Shown here: piece after piece, positions 44,284 to 52,725 of the stretch | Numbering within the stretch: position 1 is the stretch's first letter | Layout of the letters: each line of letters starts with the position of its first letter | NCBI GenBank assembly: GCA_003481745.1 | Contig: QULP01000001.1 | Coordinates: 248,001 to 312,000 of the forward strand | Reading direction: 5' to 3' | Origin: Firmicutes bacterium OM04-13BH | Lineage (GTDB): Bacteria; Bacillota; Clostridia; Lachnospirales; Lachnospiraceae | DNA: 64,000 nucleotides | Made by a program: the position numbers and the translations under genes | Notes under the pieces: model-generated | Database searches by the model: none | What the model was told of the DNA's origin: nothing | What the model saw: the letters and a program-made list of their open reading frames with translations, nothing else

Positions 44284-45729
44284 TTAATACCATCTTACTT
44301 CTTTTGGATGACAGAAATTGTCCTCCAGATATTTTTTAACACTTTCATAGTCACTGCTTCTTGCCCCACTTGGACATACCCTTTCACAGCGCAGACATCC
44401 AACACAGAGTTCTTCCTTTATTTGATATGTGTCTTTATCAATCGCTGAGGTCGGGCATTTTTGAACACATGTCTGACAGCCTTTACATTTTGTTTCATCA
44501 AAGTAATGAACCACCGGCTTCATGGTCTTTGGTTCCGGATTTGGATTTCCCGGAATCATGAGGGATTCTTCCAATCCATCTTCCAATCTCTGTTTCACTG
44601 TAACTGCAAACCGGCGGAAGACTTTCTCATCTTCTGCATTTGGGCGGTCTGCCCCCAGTTTTTCGGAATAAATGTGTGGAATAATCGGTGCGATTGCGCC
44701 GATGCAGTAAAATCCTCTCGCCTCTAAAATGTCTTTCATCTGTGCAAGGGTATCATCAAAGTCACGATTTCCGTAAGCAGACATCAAAATACAAGGAGTA
44801 TGATCCCCTTTCAAGTTTGTAAAAAGAGCTTCTTTTAACTGTGGAAGCTGACCTCCGTACACCGGTGCAGCTGCAAGCAGTAAATCTTTTTTTCCAAAGT
44901 ATTGTTTTTGTTTCCGGAATTTTCTTCTCGTCAAATCAATATATTCCGGATTCTGGGACAGCATCGTCGCTAACGTCTCCGCTGCTTTCTTTGTGCCTCC
45001 GGTCGGGCTGAAATAAGCTGCTTTTAAACTTTTATTTTTCTCGAGTAAATCCGGTCGTCTCTCTTTGGTTCGTATCAGCGACTGTTCCCATCTCCATGCT
45101 TCAATTTTATTATGGTCTCCGGTTAACAATACTTTCGGCACCTCTTTTTTATGCCAGCTTTCCGGTCTGGTATAATGCGGATATTCTAAGAGGTTATCCT
45201 GCATGGATTCAAACTGGGCAGATTCTTCATTATTTAAAACACCCGGCACAAATCTTGAGATAGCGTCAATCATGACCATAGAAGCAAGTTCTCCCCCTGT
45301 CAGCACATAATCTCCAATAGAGACATAGTCTGTGACCACTTCTTCTAAAACACGTTCGTCAATCCCCTCATAATGTCCGCATAAAAAAATCAGTTCTTCT
45401 TCCTGGGCGAATTCTTCTACCATCGTCTGATGAAAGACTTTTCCCTGTGGGGTCAGATAAATGCATCTTGGTTTTTTGCCTTGTTTTATAGCTTTACTGT
45501 TTTTTGCCACAGATTCCCAGGCGCGGTAAACCGGTTCTGCCTGAATCACCATTCCGGCTCCGCCCCCATAAGGGTAATCATCCACGCGATTATGTTTATT
45601 GATAGAAAAATCACGGATATTGACTGTATTTAATGTGATATGTCCCTCTTTCATCGCTCTTCCGATGATACTGGTATTTAATCCCTGTCTGACCATATCC
45701 GGAAACAGGGTGAGTACATGAAAATCCAT
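44284..45729 (-). CDS. trmD: TrmD tRNA (guanine37-N1)-methyltransferase fused to flavodoxin-ferredoxin module
   Basis: 481 residues; ordinary TrmD is ~240. Residues 1-~233 are a complete TrmD: FHVLTLFPDMVRQGLNTSI, DYPYGGGAGMVIQAEP, FLCGHYEGIDERV, SIGDYVLTGGELASMVMIDA, ending RTKERRPDLLEK as usual. The same frame then runs directly into LKAAYFSPTGGTKKAAETLA (flavodoxin FMN loop), AAPVYGGQLPQL, and two 4Fe-4S motifs CKGCQTCVQKCP and CVGCLRCERVCP near 412-456, the EFR1-like flavodoxin/ferredoxin family. No stop or start separates them. TrmD methylates G37 of tRNA to prevent frameshifting; the redox half would be separate or coupled by the fusion. Last gene of the ylxM-ffh operon. Confidence 0.93.
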   Translation of the reverse strand: MDFHVLTLFPDMVRQGLNTSIIGRAMKEGHITLNTVNIRDFSINKHNRVDDYPYGGGAGMVIQAEPVYRAWESVAKNSKAIKQGKKPRCIYLTPQGKVFHQTMVEEFAQEEELIFLCGHYEGIDERVLEEVVTDYVSIGDYVLTGGELASMVMIDAISRFVPGVLNNEESAQFESMQDNLLEYPHYTRPESWHKKEVPKVLLTGDHNKIEAWRWEQSLIRTKERRPDLLEKNKSLKAAYFSPTGGTKKAAETLATMLSQNPEYIDLTRRKFRKQKQYFGKKDLLLAAAPVYGGQLPQLKEALFTNLKGDHTPCILMSAYGNRDFDDTLAQMKDILEARGFYCIGAIAPIIPHIYSEKLGADRPNAEDEKVFRRFAVTVKQRLEDGLEESLMIPGNPNPEPKTMKPVVHYFDETKCKGCQTCVQKCPTSAIDKDTYQIKEELCVGCLRCERVCPSGARSSDYESVKKYLEDNFCHPKEVRWY

Positions 45730-45745
45730 TTGTTTTTCTCCTTTT

Positions 45746-46252
45746 TTATACTAATCCGTCCAACAGGTGAATTTCCATCTTTCCTGCTTCTACATCGACA
45801 TCTAAAATACATTCGTAGATGGCCGGAATCAGCACTTCTTTTCCTTCTTCCGTCTTAATAATATAAACATCATTTGCACCGGTTTCCATAACATCTTTTA
45901 AGGTTCCGAAATGACTTCCATCCTCTAAGTAAACTTCCATTCCGATTAAATCTGCGATGTAATACTCATCTTCTCCAAGCGGCTGTGCATTTTCTCTTGT
46001 GACAAAGAGACTTTTGCCTTTATATTTTTCAATGTCATTGATATTGTCAATGCCTTTGAATTTTAAGATGGCATATTGTTTAAAATATTTCACGCTCTTG
46101 ATTTTTAGTTCTCTGTATTCTTTTCCTGTGTCTAATAATACGCTTTCTAACTCTTCAAAGCGGTGTACATCGTCAGTGGTCGGATAGACTTTTACTTCTC
46201 CTCGGATTCCGTGTGTGGTTGTGATGACACCCACCTGTAATAAATCTTCCAT
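45746..46252 (-). CDS. rimM: 16S rRNA-processing protein RimM
   Basis: 168 residues. [20 protein letters not shown] is the RimM N-terminal barrel and the PRC-barrel follows: [18 protein letters not shown] and [20 protein letters not shown]. It binds S19/30S head and helps 16S maturation. Located between khpA and trmD as in most Firmicutes. Confidence 0.95.
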   Translation of the reverse strand: MEDLLQVGVITTTHGIRGEVKVYPTTDDVHRFEELESVLLDTGKEYRELKIKSVKYFKQYAILKFKGIDNINDIEKYKGKSLFVTRENAQPLGEDEYYIADLIGMEVYLEDGSHFGTLKDVMETGANDVYIIKTEEGKEVLIPAIYECILDVDVEAGKMEIHLLDGLV

Positions 46253-46289
46253 GCTTATAACTCCTTAATTTACTTTTTCGCCCAAAAAA

Positions 46290-46315
46290 GGACTGCACAT
46301 CAACGTGTACAGCCC
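46290..46315 (-). terminator. Terminator between khpA and rimM
   Basis: GGGCTGTACAC / GTGCAGTCC stem with TTTTTT following on the minus strand. It lies inside the rpsP-khpA-rimM-trmD run, so rimM-trmD may be partly uncoupled or read through. Confidence 0.75.
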
Positions 46316-46327
46316 TCTCATTTACTT

Positions 46328-46558
46328 TTACTGTAAAATATCTACGATAACTTTTTTATCATTTTTGGAAGATGCAGCTTTCACTACGGTACGGATTGCT
46401 TTTGCAATTCTTCCCTGATGTCCGATTACTTTGCCCATATCTGCAGATGCTACTTTGAGTTCTACAAATACCGCATTGTTTTCTTCCCGCTCTGTTACCG
46501 CAACTTCGTCCGGATAATCTACAAGAGACTTTGCAATTACTTCAACTAATTCTTTCAT
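46328..46558 (-). CDS. khpA: KH-domain RNA-binding protein KhpA
   Basis: 76 residues. The single KH domain contains GKVIGHQGRIAKAIRTVVKA (GxxG = GHQG), followed by KVIVDILQ. KhpA (YlqC) pairs with KhpB to bind RNA and affect division and cell elongation. Gene position after rpsP is conserved. Confidence 0.95.
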   Translation of the reverse strand: MKELVEVIAKSLVDYPDEVAVTEREENNAVFVELKVASADMGKVIGHQGRIAKAIRTVVKAASSKNDKKVIVDILQ

Positions 46559-46582
46559 TACAAGCCACCTCCTGGACCTATA

Positions 46583-46828
46583 TTATTTTTCGATACCAGC
46601 TGCTTTGAAGATTTTGGATACAACTTCTGTTGGCTGAGCACCGTTAGCAAGCCATTTTTTAGCTGCTTCTTCGTCTACTTTGTATACACTTGGGTCCTGA
46701 TTTGGATCATAAGTTCCGATTTCGTCGATGAATTTACCATCTCTTGGGGATCTGGAATCTGCAACAACGATTCTATAGAAAGGAGCTTTTTTCTGTCCCA
46801 TTCTTCTTAATCTGATTTTTACTGCCAT
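46583..46828 (-). CDS. rpsP: 30S ribosomal protein S16
   Basis: 81 residues. [40 protein letters not shown] and [16 protein letters not shown] match bS16 over its full length. CAGGAGG before the ATG gives a strong ribosome site, as expected for a ribosomal protein. Follows ffh. Confidence 0.98.
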   Translation of the reverse strand: MAVKIRLRRMGQKKAPFYRIVVADSRSPRDGKFIDEIGTYDPNQDPSVYKVDEEAAKKWLANGAQPTEVVSKIFKAAGIEK

Positions 46829-46884
46829 TATTTTTTCCTCCTGAAATTTAACTATTTTCTTTTCTTATCTTCTTGATTTATATG

Positions 46885-48231
46885 TTAAAAGGGAAGTTTG
46901 AATTTTCCCCTCTTAGCACCCTTGCCATTCATAAGACCAGGCATCTGTTTCATCATTTTCTTTGCCTGTTCAAATTGTTTTACTAAGCGGTTGACTTCCG
47001 CCACATCCACTCCTGCACCTTTTGCAATTCTTGCTTTTCTCTGTGGAGTCAGGATTTCCGGATGAGAACGTTCTCTTGGTGTCATGGAAAGAATCATTGC
47101 TTCTTTTCTCGCCATATCCTTTTCGTCTACCATATTTTCAATATCTTTTACCTGTCCGCCAATTCCCGGAATCATATTTAAGACACTGGAAATTCCTCCC
47201 ATGTTCTTCATCTGATTCATGCTTTCAAGGTAATCATCAAAGCCGAATGAGTTCTTACGGAATTTCTGTTCCATCTCTTTGGCTTTTTCTTCATCAATGT
47301 TTGCCTGCGCTTTTTCAATCAGGCTCATCACATCGCCCATTCCAAGGATACGGGATGCCATACGATCCGGATAAAATTGTTCCAAATCCGACAATTTCTC
47401 TCCCATACCGACAAACAGAATCGGTTTTCCTGTGATTGCTTTAATTGATAATGCTGCACCGCCTCGGGCATCACCATCCATCTTTGTAAGAATGACTCCG
47501 TCGATTCCGACTTTCTCACCGAAGGTCTCTGCTACATTCACCGCATCCTGTCCGGTCATTGCATCGACTACCAGTACTGTCTGGTCTACAGAAATCGCTT
47601 CTTTTATGTTTGCAAGCTCCTGCATCATGTCCTCATCAATATGAAGACGACCTGCGGTATCTAAGATAACCACGTTGTATTTTTCTTTTTTCGCATGCTC
47701 GTACGCTGCTTTTGCAATATCAACCGGACTTTGTTTGTCCCCCATTGCAAAGACTTCCACGCCCTGTTTTTCACCGTTGACCTGCAACTGTGTAATTGCG
47801 GCCGGACGGTATACGTCACATGCTACCAAAAGAGGTTTTCTTCCTTTTGATTTCAGCTTGCCTGCCAGTTTTGCAGTGGTCGTTGTCTTACCTGCACCCT
47901 GAAGACCTACCATCATAAGCACGGTAATCTCTCCTGCCGGCTTTAAAGCGAGTTCGGTTGTCTCACTTCCCATCAGGTTTACGAGTTCTTCATTTACAAT
48001 CTTAATTACCATCTGTCCCGGATTTAAGCCGGACATTACATCCTGTCCAACTGCACGCTCCTGAACGGATTTCATAAATTGTTTTACCACTTTAAAACTT
48101 ACATCGGCTTCGAGAAGCGCCATTTTGACCTCTTTCAAAGCGGATTTTACATCGGCTTCCGTCAGACGGCCTTTTTTTCTCAAGTTTTTAAATACATTTT
48201 GTAGTTTATCCGTTAAGCTTTCAAATGCCAT
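46885..48231 (-). CDS. ffh: Signal recognition particle GTPase Ffh
   Basis: 448 residues. N domain with LRKKGRLTEADVKSALKEVK; G domain with GLQGAGKTTTTAKLAGKLK, LVACDVYRPAAITQL, VVILDTAGRLHIDEDMM, ILTKMDGDARGGAALS; Met-rich M domain ending QFEQAKKMMKQMPGL and a basic tail. It recognises signal sequences on ribosomes and targets them via FtsY, encoded at 52.7 kb. ATG lies 3 nt after the ylxM stop. Confidence 0.98.
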   Translation of the reverse strand: MAFESLTDKLQNVFKNLRKKGRLTEADVKSALKEVKMALLEADVSFKVVKQFMKSVQERAVGQDVMSGLNPGQMVIKIVNEELVNLMGSETTELALKPAGEITVLMMVGLQGAGKTTTTAKLAGKLKSKGRKPLLVACDVYRPAAITQLQVNGEKQGVEVFAMGDKQSPVDIAKAAYEHAKKEKYNVVILDTAGRLHIDEDMMQELANIKEAISVDQTVLVVDAMTGQDAVNVAETFGEKVGIDGVILTKMDGDARGGAALSIKAITGKPILFVGMGEKLSDLEQFYPDRMASRILGMGDVMSLIEKAQANIDEEKAKEMEQKFRKNSFGFDDYLESMNQMKNMGGISSVLNMIPGIGGQVKDIENMVDEKDMARKEAMILSMTPRERSHPEILTPQRKARIAKGAGVDVAEVNRLVKQFEQAKKMMKQMPGLMNGKGAKRGKFKLPF

Positions 48232-48234
48232 CTG

Positions 48235-48579
48235 CTACAACTCCTCCAAAATTTCCTGGGAAATGTGTTCCACCTCGGAAACCAGTTCTTCCTTGCTGAT
48301 GCTTTCGCAATTTTTTGCAAGACCGTGAATCCTGTGGATTTTTTCCTTAATATTTACAAACTTCTCTACGAGATGCAATTTTTCTTCATAGTCTGAAAGA
48401 ATCTTATTACAGCGTTTGACGTTGTCATGCACGCCCTGTCTGCTGATTCCCAAATCTGCTGCCACTTCACTAAGTGAGTAGTCATTGAGCACGACATCCT
48501 CATAGATTCTGCGCTGGTGCTCTGTTAAGAGTTCCCCATAAAAATCGTATAATAAAGTCTGCTGTACAAATTGTTCCAC
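48235..48579 (-). CDS. ylxM: YlxM family HTH protein, SRP operon
   Basis: 114 residues, GTG start with AAGGTGATG upstream. Sigma-70-like helix-turn-helix: LLTEHQRRIYEDVVLNDYSL, SEVAADLGISRQGVHDNVKR. Family members precede ffh in Firmicutes and stimulate or regulate the SRP system. First gene of the operon, behind a consensus promoter. Confidence 0.95.
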   Translation of the reverse strand: MEQFVQQTLLYDFYGELLTEHQRRIYEDVVLNDYSLSEVAADLGISRQGVHDNVKRCNKILSDYEEKLHLVEKFVNIKEKIHRIHGLAKNCESISKEELVSEVEHISQEILEEL

Positions 48580-48596
48580 TTGTCATCACCTTGCTT

Positions 48597-48625
48597 ATCA
48601 TACTACATGATTTTTGAAGTGTCAA
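48597..48625 (-). promoter_or_regulatory. Promoter of ylxM-ffh operon
   Basis: TTGACA, 17-nt spacer, TATGAT, only 17 nt before the GTG. The -35 lies in one arm of a perfect 10-bp inverted repeat (48617-48644). Confidence 0.85.
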
Positions 48626-48644
48626 GTATTTTTTCTTGACACTT
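48617..48644. promoter_or_regulatory. Inverted repeat over the ylxM -35 box
   Basis: AAGTGTCAAG and CTTGACACTT, 10 bp each, separated by 8 T-rich nt. It may be an operator; the right arm could also end larE transcription from upstream. Confidence 0.55.
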
Positions 48645-48660
48645 ATACAGTGCATAGTCA

Positions 48661-48682
48661 AGCGGATCTTTGCAATCTACTT
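48661..48682. repeat. Short palindromic motif, site 3 of 3
   Basis: AGCGGATCTTTGCAATCTAC between larE and ylxM; the match to the other two sites is weaker at the right arm. Confidence 0.4.
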
Positions 48683-48718
48683 CACTACTTGCCTGATTTT
48701 TCATCTGCTGCGTGGTCG

Positions 48719-49537
48719 TCAAGCGTCGTGGGCATCGACATCCATACTTCCACTTCGAAATCCTTCCATATCAAGTGTCACATAAACAAATCCAAGTTCT
48801 TTTAATTTTGCAAGCACTGCTTCTCTTTGTTCCATAAATTTTCCAAACTCAGCTACCGGAACCTCAATTCTTGTTACTTTTCCGTGCAGACGGATACGCA
48901 CAATCTCAAATCCCAGACTTTTCATATATTGTTCGCCCTCATCAATCTTTTTCAGCACTTCAAAGTTAAGTTCTGAACCATACGGCAGACGTGTTGCAAG
49001 ACAGGGAGCTGCCGGACGATTTGCAACGGAAATTCCTTCTTTTCTTGCAAGGGCACGTACTTCCGGCTTGGTTAAATGCGCTTCGGCAAGCGGACTTTTT
49101 ACTCCAAGTTCCCGGACTGCCGCAAGCCCCGGACGATACACATGTAAATCATCCTCATTGGTTCCTTCTAAGATGGTTTCTGCCCCTGCTTCGTCTGCAT
49201 AAGCCAACAGCTTTTCAAACAAACTTTTTTTGCACAGATAACAGCGGTTCTTCGGATTCTTTTTAATTCTTTCATCTTCAAATTCGTCTAAGAAAATGAT
49301 TTTATGAATCGCTCCGGTTTCTTTTGCAACCTGTTTTGCAATATCCAAATCACAGGATGGATGCAGTACGGTTTCAAAAGTAACTGCATGTACCCTTACC
49401 CCAGGTGCTGCACATTTTACAGCAAGCTTTAATAACAAGCTGCTGTCTGCTCCACCTGAAAACGCAATACACAAATCCTTCTTTGCATACCCCTTCATAA
49501 TCTCATATAATCGCTCTTCTTTTTGCGTCAATTCCAC
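48719..49537 (-). CDS. larE: LarE, sulfur-transfer protein for nickel-pincer cofactor
   Basis: 272 residues. PP-loop AFSGGADSSLLLKLA (~24-38), ATP pyrophosphatase fold, NRCYLCKKSLF and RPAAPCLATRLPYG. LarE adenylates and sulfurates the pincer precursor. Enzymes with a single Cys sacrifice its sulfur; those with three Cys, as here (two in CYLC, one in APCLAT), resemble the Thermotoga type that holds a [4Fe-4S] cluster and can turn over. Six nt downstream of larC. Confidence 0.92.
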   Translation of the reverse strand: MELTQKEERLYEIMKGYAKKDLCIAFSGGADSSLLLKLAVKCAAPGVRVHAVTFETVLHPSCDLDIAKQVAKETGAIHKIIFLDEFEDERIKKNPKNRCYLCKKSLFEKLLAYADEAGAETILEGTNEDDLHVYRPGLAAVRELGVKSPLAEAHLTKPEVRALARKEGISVANRPAAPCLATRLPYGSELNFEVLKKIDEGEQYMKSLGFEIVRIRLHGKVTRIEVPVAEFGKFMEQREAVLAKLKELGFVYVTLDMEGFRSGSMDVDAHDA

Positions 49538-49543
49538 CTCTTA

Positions 49544-50956
49544 TCACTCCTCACTTTTCTTGGCCAAACTTCTTGCCTCTTCATAGACCATACGAAATGC
49601 TTCACCACGCATTTCACAGGTTTTCCTGACATCCTCATATTCCGGATAATAATAAATCACATCATGATGCATACACTTCTTAATCCGAATGGTATTTCCA
49701 TCCAAAAGTGTGACACTTATCATTTCACGGTCTAACTTTTGTCGTTCTTCCTCATATCTGCGAAATCCAATGCTGGTTGTCTCTCGAAATAAAATTGTTT
49801 TTAATGCCTCTTCATCTGCCGGTCTGCAGATAATCTGAAACAAATATGCCGGACGCCCCTTTTTCATATAAAGCGGCATACAGCACACATCCAGCGCACC
49901 GGCCTTTAACAATACCTCTCTGGCATAACCCAGCTGTTCTCCCGAGCAGTCATCCACGTTTGTCTCCATGACACATACCGTTTCCGTCTGGACATCGTGA
50001 AATCCCTTCTGTTCATCTTTATTTTTCATTTCTTCTTTTGTCTCATTTACAGCTGTCTTTTTTTTTTCGATTTCCTGCTCCTCATGATAATGTGCATGAC
50101 TATATTTATGCTTATGTTCATGCACCGCCTTTTTCTCTTTCTCAGTATTTAAAATCATCGCACGAAGCACATTCGCATGAGGGAAATCTTTCTTTCCGGC
50201 TCCAATCCCGATTTTTTCAATTACAAAAGAATCCGGAAGCTGATTCTCACCCGAAAGCGCTGCCACAATTCCCGCTCCTGTCGGTGTCACCATCTCTCCC
50301 TGCACTCCTGAAAGATGAAGTCTTGTCTGGCTCTTTGAAAAAATCGCAAGTACTGCCGGTGCCGGAACCGGAATTCTTCCATGCTGACACCATACATGCC
50401 CTTTTCCCTCCCAGATTTCAGACGTCACAATCGAATCAAATCCCAGATAATCCAGACAGATTGCTGCTGCCGAAATATCTACAATCGAATCAACCGCACC
50501 AACCTCATGAAAATGCACTTCATCCTCAGCCGTACCATGAACCTGCGCTTCTGCCTCTGCAATCACCTGAAAAATCTTTAAAATCATTTCCTTTACTCTG
50601 TCCGAGAGCTCTGAAGCCAAAATAAATTCCTTAATCTCACGATAACTATTATGAACATGCGTATGTTCATGACTGTGTTCCTGCTCATGACATTCCTTCA
50701 CATCTTCATCATTTACGTGGGTATGAGCATGTTCATGACCATGCTCCTCTTTATGCTCATCTTTCAAAATCACATCAAAATCTGTCGCTGTAATCTGATT
50801 CTTCTTTGTTCTGGAAATCTTTATCTCATATCCATCTAAGTGCAGCTTCTCCAACTCTTTCATCAGATACTCCCCCGGAACACCAAGGTCCAATAAAGCT
50901 GCAACTGTCATATCTCCACTGATTCCAGAATAACACTCTAAATATAACTCTCTCAT
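49544..50956 (-). CDS. larC: LarC, nickel-insertion cyclometallase for pincer cofactor
   Basis: 470 residues as a single frame, AGGAGG upstream. LYLECYSGISGDMTVAALLD start, VHFHEVGAVDSIVDISAAAI, GRIPVPAPAVLAIF, GEMVTPTGAGIVAAL, then ETNVDDCSGEQLGYAREVLL and KKGRPAYLFQIICRP. Two His/Glu-rich insertions (~70-105 and ~277-300, with HEHAHTH and HEHKHKYSHAHYHEE) look like metal-storage loops. Some lactobacilli make LarC by programmed frameshift; here it is continuous. larA and larB are not in the window. Confidence 0.95.
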   Translation of the reverse strand: MRELYLECYSGISGDMTVAALLDLGVPGEYLMKELEKLHLDGYEIKISRTKKNQITATDFDVILKDEHKEEHGHEHAHTHVNDEDVKECHEQEHSHEHTHVHNSYREIKEFILASELSDRVKEMILKIFQVIAEAEAQVHGTAEDEVHFHEVGAVDSIVDISAAAICLDYLGFDSIVTSEIWEGKGHVWCQHGRIPVPAPAVLAIFSKSQTRLHLSGVQGEMVTPTGAGIVAALSGENQLPDSFVIEKIGIGAGKKDFPHANVLRAMILNTEKEKKAVHEHKHKYSHAHYHEEQEIEKKKTAVNETKEEMKNKDEQKGFHDVQTETVCVMETNVDDCSGEQLGYAREVLLKAGALDVCCMPLYMKKGRPAYLFQIICRPADEEALKTILFRETTSIGFRRYEEERQKLDREMISVTLLDGNTIRIKKCMHHDVIYYYPEYEDVRKTCEMRGEAFRMVYEEARSLAKKSEE

Positions 50957-51087
50957 AACAAACCTCCTGCCCTGCCAGATATTCCAAAATACATCCGACG
51001 TCCTAATTCTAACACATCTCTCTTTATTTTACTACTATTCTGGTAGGAATAAGCATTATTTTCTCATCGCACAATTTCAGATATAAG

Positions 51088-51133
51088 AAAACCCCTGAAT
51101 CTCTTCTATGTTACATACAGAAACTCAGGGATT
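51088..51133 (-). terminator. Terminator of ilvA
   Basis: AAATCCCTGA pairs with TCAGGGGTTT, followed by TTTTCTTAT on the minus strand. It comes after the structured element, so the element is in the ilvA 3' untranslated region. Confidence 0.7.
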
Positions 51134-51204
51134 TCTCCTAACTATCTAATTTTCTAACAAAGAGCAATTTTTTTCCTATACCTCTGCCCTCTCATTTTTA
51201 TTTA

Positions 51205-51313
51205 GCAGCAAATTTCTGCAGGCACTTTGGAGCGGCCGGTACTTAGCGACTTTGTCGCTTATGTACCGCTGCCAGCGACAAGTAGCGAGAGCGTGCCTGC
51301 ACGAAATTGCTGC
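51205..51313 (-). ncRNA. Structured 3'-UTR element, copy 1
   Basis: Core 51218-51300 is bounded by GCAGGCAC / GTGCCTGC. Outside it the flanks GCAGCAAATTTC and GAAATTGCTGC extend the stem. Inside is a hairpin CGGTACTTAGCGAC-TTT-GTCGC..GTACCG and a smaller one around GCGACAAGTAGC. A related copy at 59656-59770 keeps all the pairings. It begins 37 nt after the ilvA stop and ends before a terminator. No ORF. No known RNA family recognised. Confidence 0.6.
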
Positions 51314-51342
51314 GTCTCACCTTGTACGAAATTGCTGCGTCT
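51301..51342. repeat. Two direct copies of a 17-bp unit
   Basis: ACGAAATTGCTGCGTCT at 51301-51317 and 51326-51342, 25 nt apart. The first copy supplies the right outer arm of the structured element. Confidence 0.7.
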
Positions 51343-51349
51343 TTGCGTT

Positions 51350-52561
51350 CTATAAGTTTGCAGTAATCTGTCTCGGACGATATCCTTCTTCTTCCAGTGC
51401 TTCAATAATTTCATTCTTATGTTCTGTACCAAATGCCTCAATGGTAATCTTCAGTTCCACTGCTGCAGAACGGTTTGTACTTACAAACTGGTTATGGTCA
51501 AGTTTGATAACATTACCTTTCTTATCTGCGATTACACTTGCCACACGTACCAGTTCACCCGGCTTGTCCGGAAGCAGCACAGATACAGTAAAGATACGAT
51601 TTCTTGCAATCAGACCCAACTGAACTACAGATGACATTGTGATAACATCCATGTTTCCACCACTTAAGATAGAAACTACTTTTTTATCTTTAAACTGCAG
51701 ATGTTTCAAAGCTGCTACAGTCAGCAGACCTGAGTTCTCTACAATCATTTTATGATTTTCTACCATATCAAGGAAAGCAACAACTAATTCATCATCGCTG
51801 ACGGTAATGATTTCATCCACATTTTTCTGGATATATGGGAAGATTTTTTCTCCCGGTGTTTTTACAGCAGTACCATCTGCGATTGTATTTACACTGTCAA
51901 GTGTTGTAACTTCTCCACGACGTACAGATTCCTGCATACAATTTGCACCTGCCGGTTCTACACCGATCACTTTGATATTCGGATTTAAGAGCTTGACTAA
52001 AGTGGAAACACCTGTTGCCAGTCCGCCGCCACCGATTGGAACTAAGATATAATCTACTAACGGAAGTTCTTTGATGATTTCCATTGCGATTGTTCCCTGT
52101 CCGGTTGCAACAGCCGGGTCATCAAATGGATGAATGAATGTATATCCATTTTCTTCGGCTAATTTATAAGCATGTTCGCAAGCTTCGTCATATACATTTC
52201 CGTAAAGAACTACTTCTGCACCATAACTTTTTGTTCTTTCTACTTTGATTAATGGAGTGGTAGTCGGCATAACGATAACCGCTTTTACTCCAAATGCTTT
52301 TGCTGCATAAGCAACACCCTGTGCATGGTTTCCGGCAGAAGCTGTAATTAAACCTTTTGCTCTCTCTTCCGGTGAAAGAGTGCTGATTTTATAATAAGCA
52401 CCTCTTAATTTGTAAGCACCTGTTTTCTGCATGTTCTCTGGTTTTAAATATACTTTATTTCCTGTCTGTGCGCTGAAATAATCGCTGTAAACCAGTTTGG
52501 TATCCTGGGTTACTTTCTTTACGATTTCCGACGCTTCTTCAAATTTTTCTAATGTCAGCAT
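51350..52561 (-). CDS. ilvA: Threonine ammonia-lyase (threonine dehydratase) with ACT domain
   Basis: 403 residues. PLP fold: YLKPENMQKTGAYKLRGAYY holds the Schiff-base Lys, ASAGNHAQGVAYAAKAFG, VPIGGGGLATGVSTLV binds phosphate. An ACT domain follows from ~330 (VLLPDKPGELVRVASVIADK). The length and single ACT match the TdcB/short IlvA group, which makes 2-oxobutanoate from threonine, for isoleucine or catabolism. AGGAGG upstream of ATG. Confidence 0.93.
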   Translation of the reverse strand: MLTLEKFEEASEIVKKVTQDTKLVYSDYFSAQTGNKVYLKPENMQKTGAYKLRGAYYKISTLSPEERAKGLITASAGNHAQGVAYAAKAFGVKAVIVMPTTTPLIKVERTKSYGAEVVLYGNVYDEACEHAYKLAEENGYTFIHPFDDPAVATGQGTIAMEIIKELPLVDYILVPIGGGGLATGVSTLVKLLNPNIKVIGVEPAGANCMQESVRRGEVTTLDSVNTIADGTAVKTPGEKIFPYIQKNVDEIITVSDDELVVAFLDMVENHKMIVENSGLLTVAALKHLQFKDKKVVSILSGGNMDVITMSSVVQLGLIARNRIFTVSVLLPDKPGELVRVASVIADKKGNVIKLDHNQFVSTNRSAAVELKITIEAFGTEHKNEIIEALEEEGYRPRQITANL

Positions 52562-52725
52562 AATCCTAATATCCTCCTTTGATGTTCATCTAACTGTTTT
52601 TTTCGGCGATTCTGAAATTTTTCAGCATGTACTATATGTACTGAGTGAACTACACACGAAGCGAAAGCTTCAATGCTTCCTGGTTAAAATCGCCTGCCAG
52701 GTTTCACGAATGTTCCACTTAAACT

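Noticed and set aside
48603..48704. 33-codon ORF between larE and ylxM (starts MKNQASSEVDCKDPLDYALY)
   Set aside because: No ribosome site, overlaps the ylxM promoter and inverted repeat. Most likely chance, though the palindromic motif lies in it.
50038..50625. Long plus-strand ORF opposite larC
   Set aside because: It mirrors the His-rich LarC codons, is low-complexity and has no ribosome site; LarC on the minus strand is certain.
52562..52725. T-box or attenuator upstream of ilvA
   Set aside because: No AGGGTGGNACCGCG T-box bulge and no leader peptide rich in Thr/Ile; the hairpins seen are short and lack a T-run before the start.
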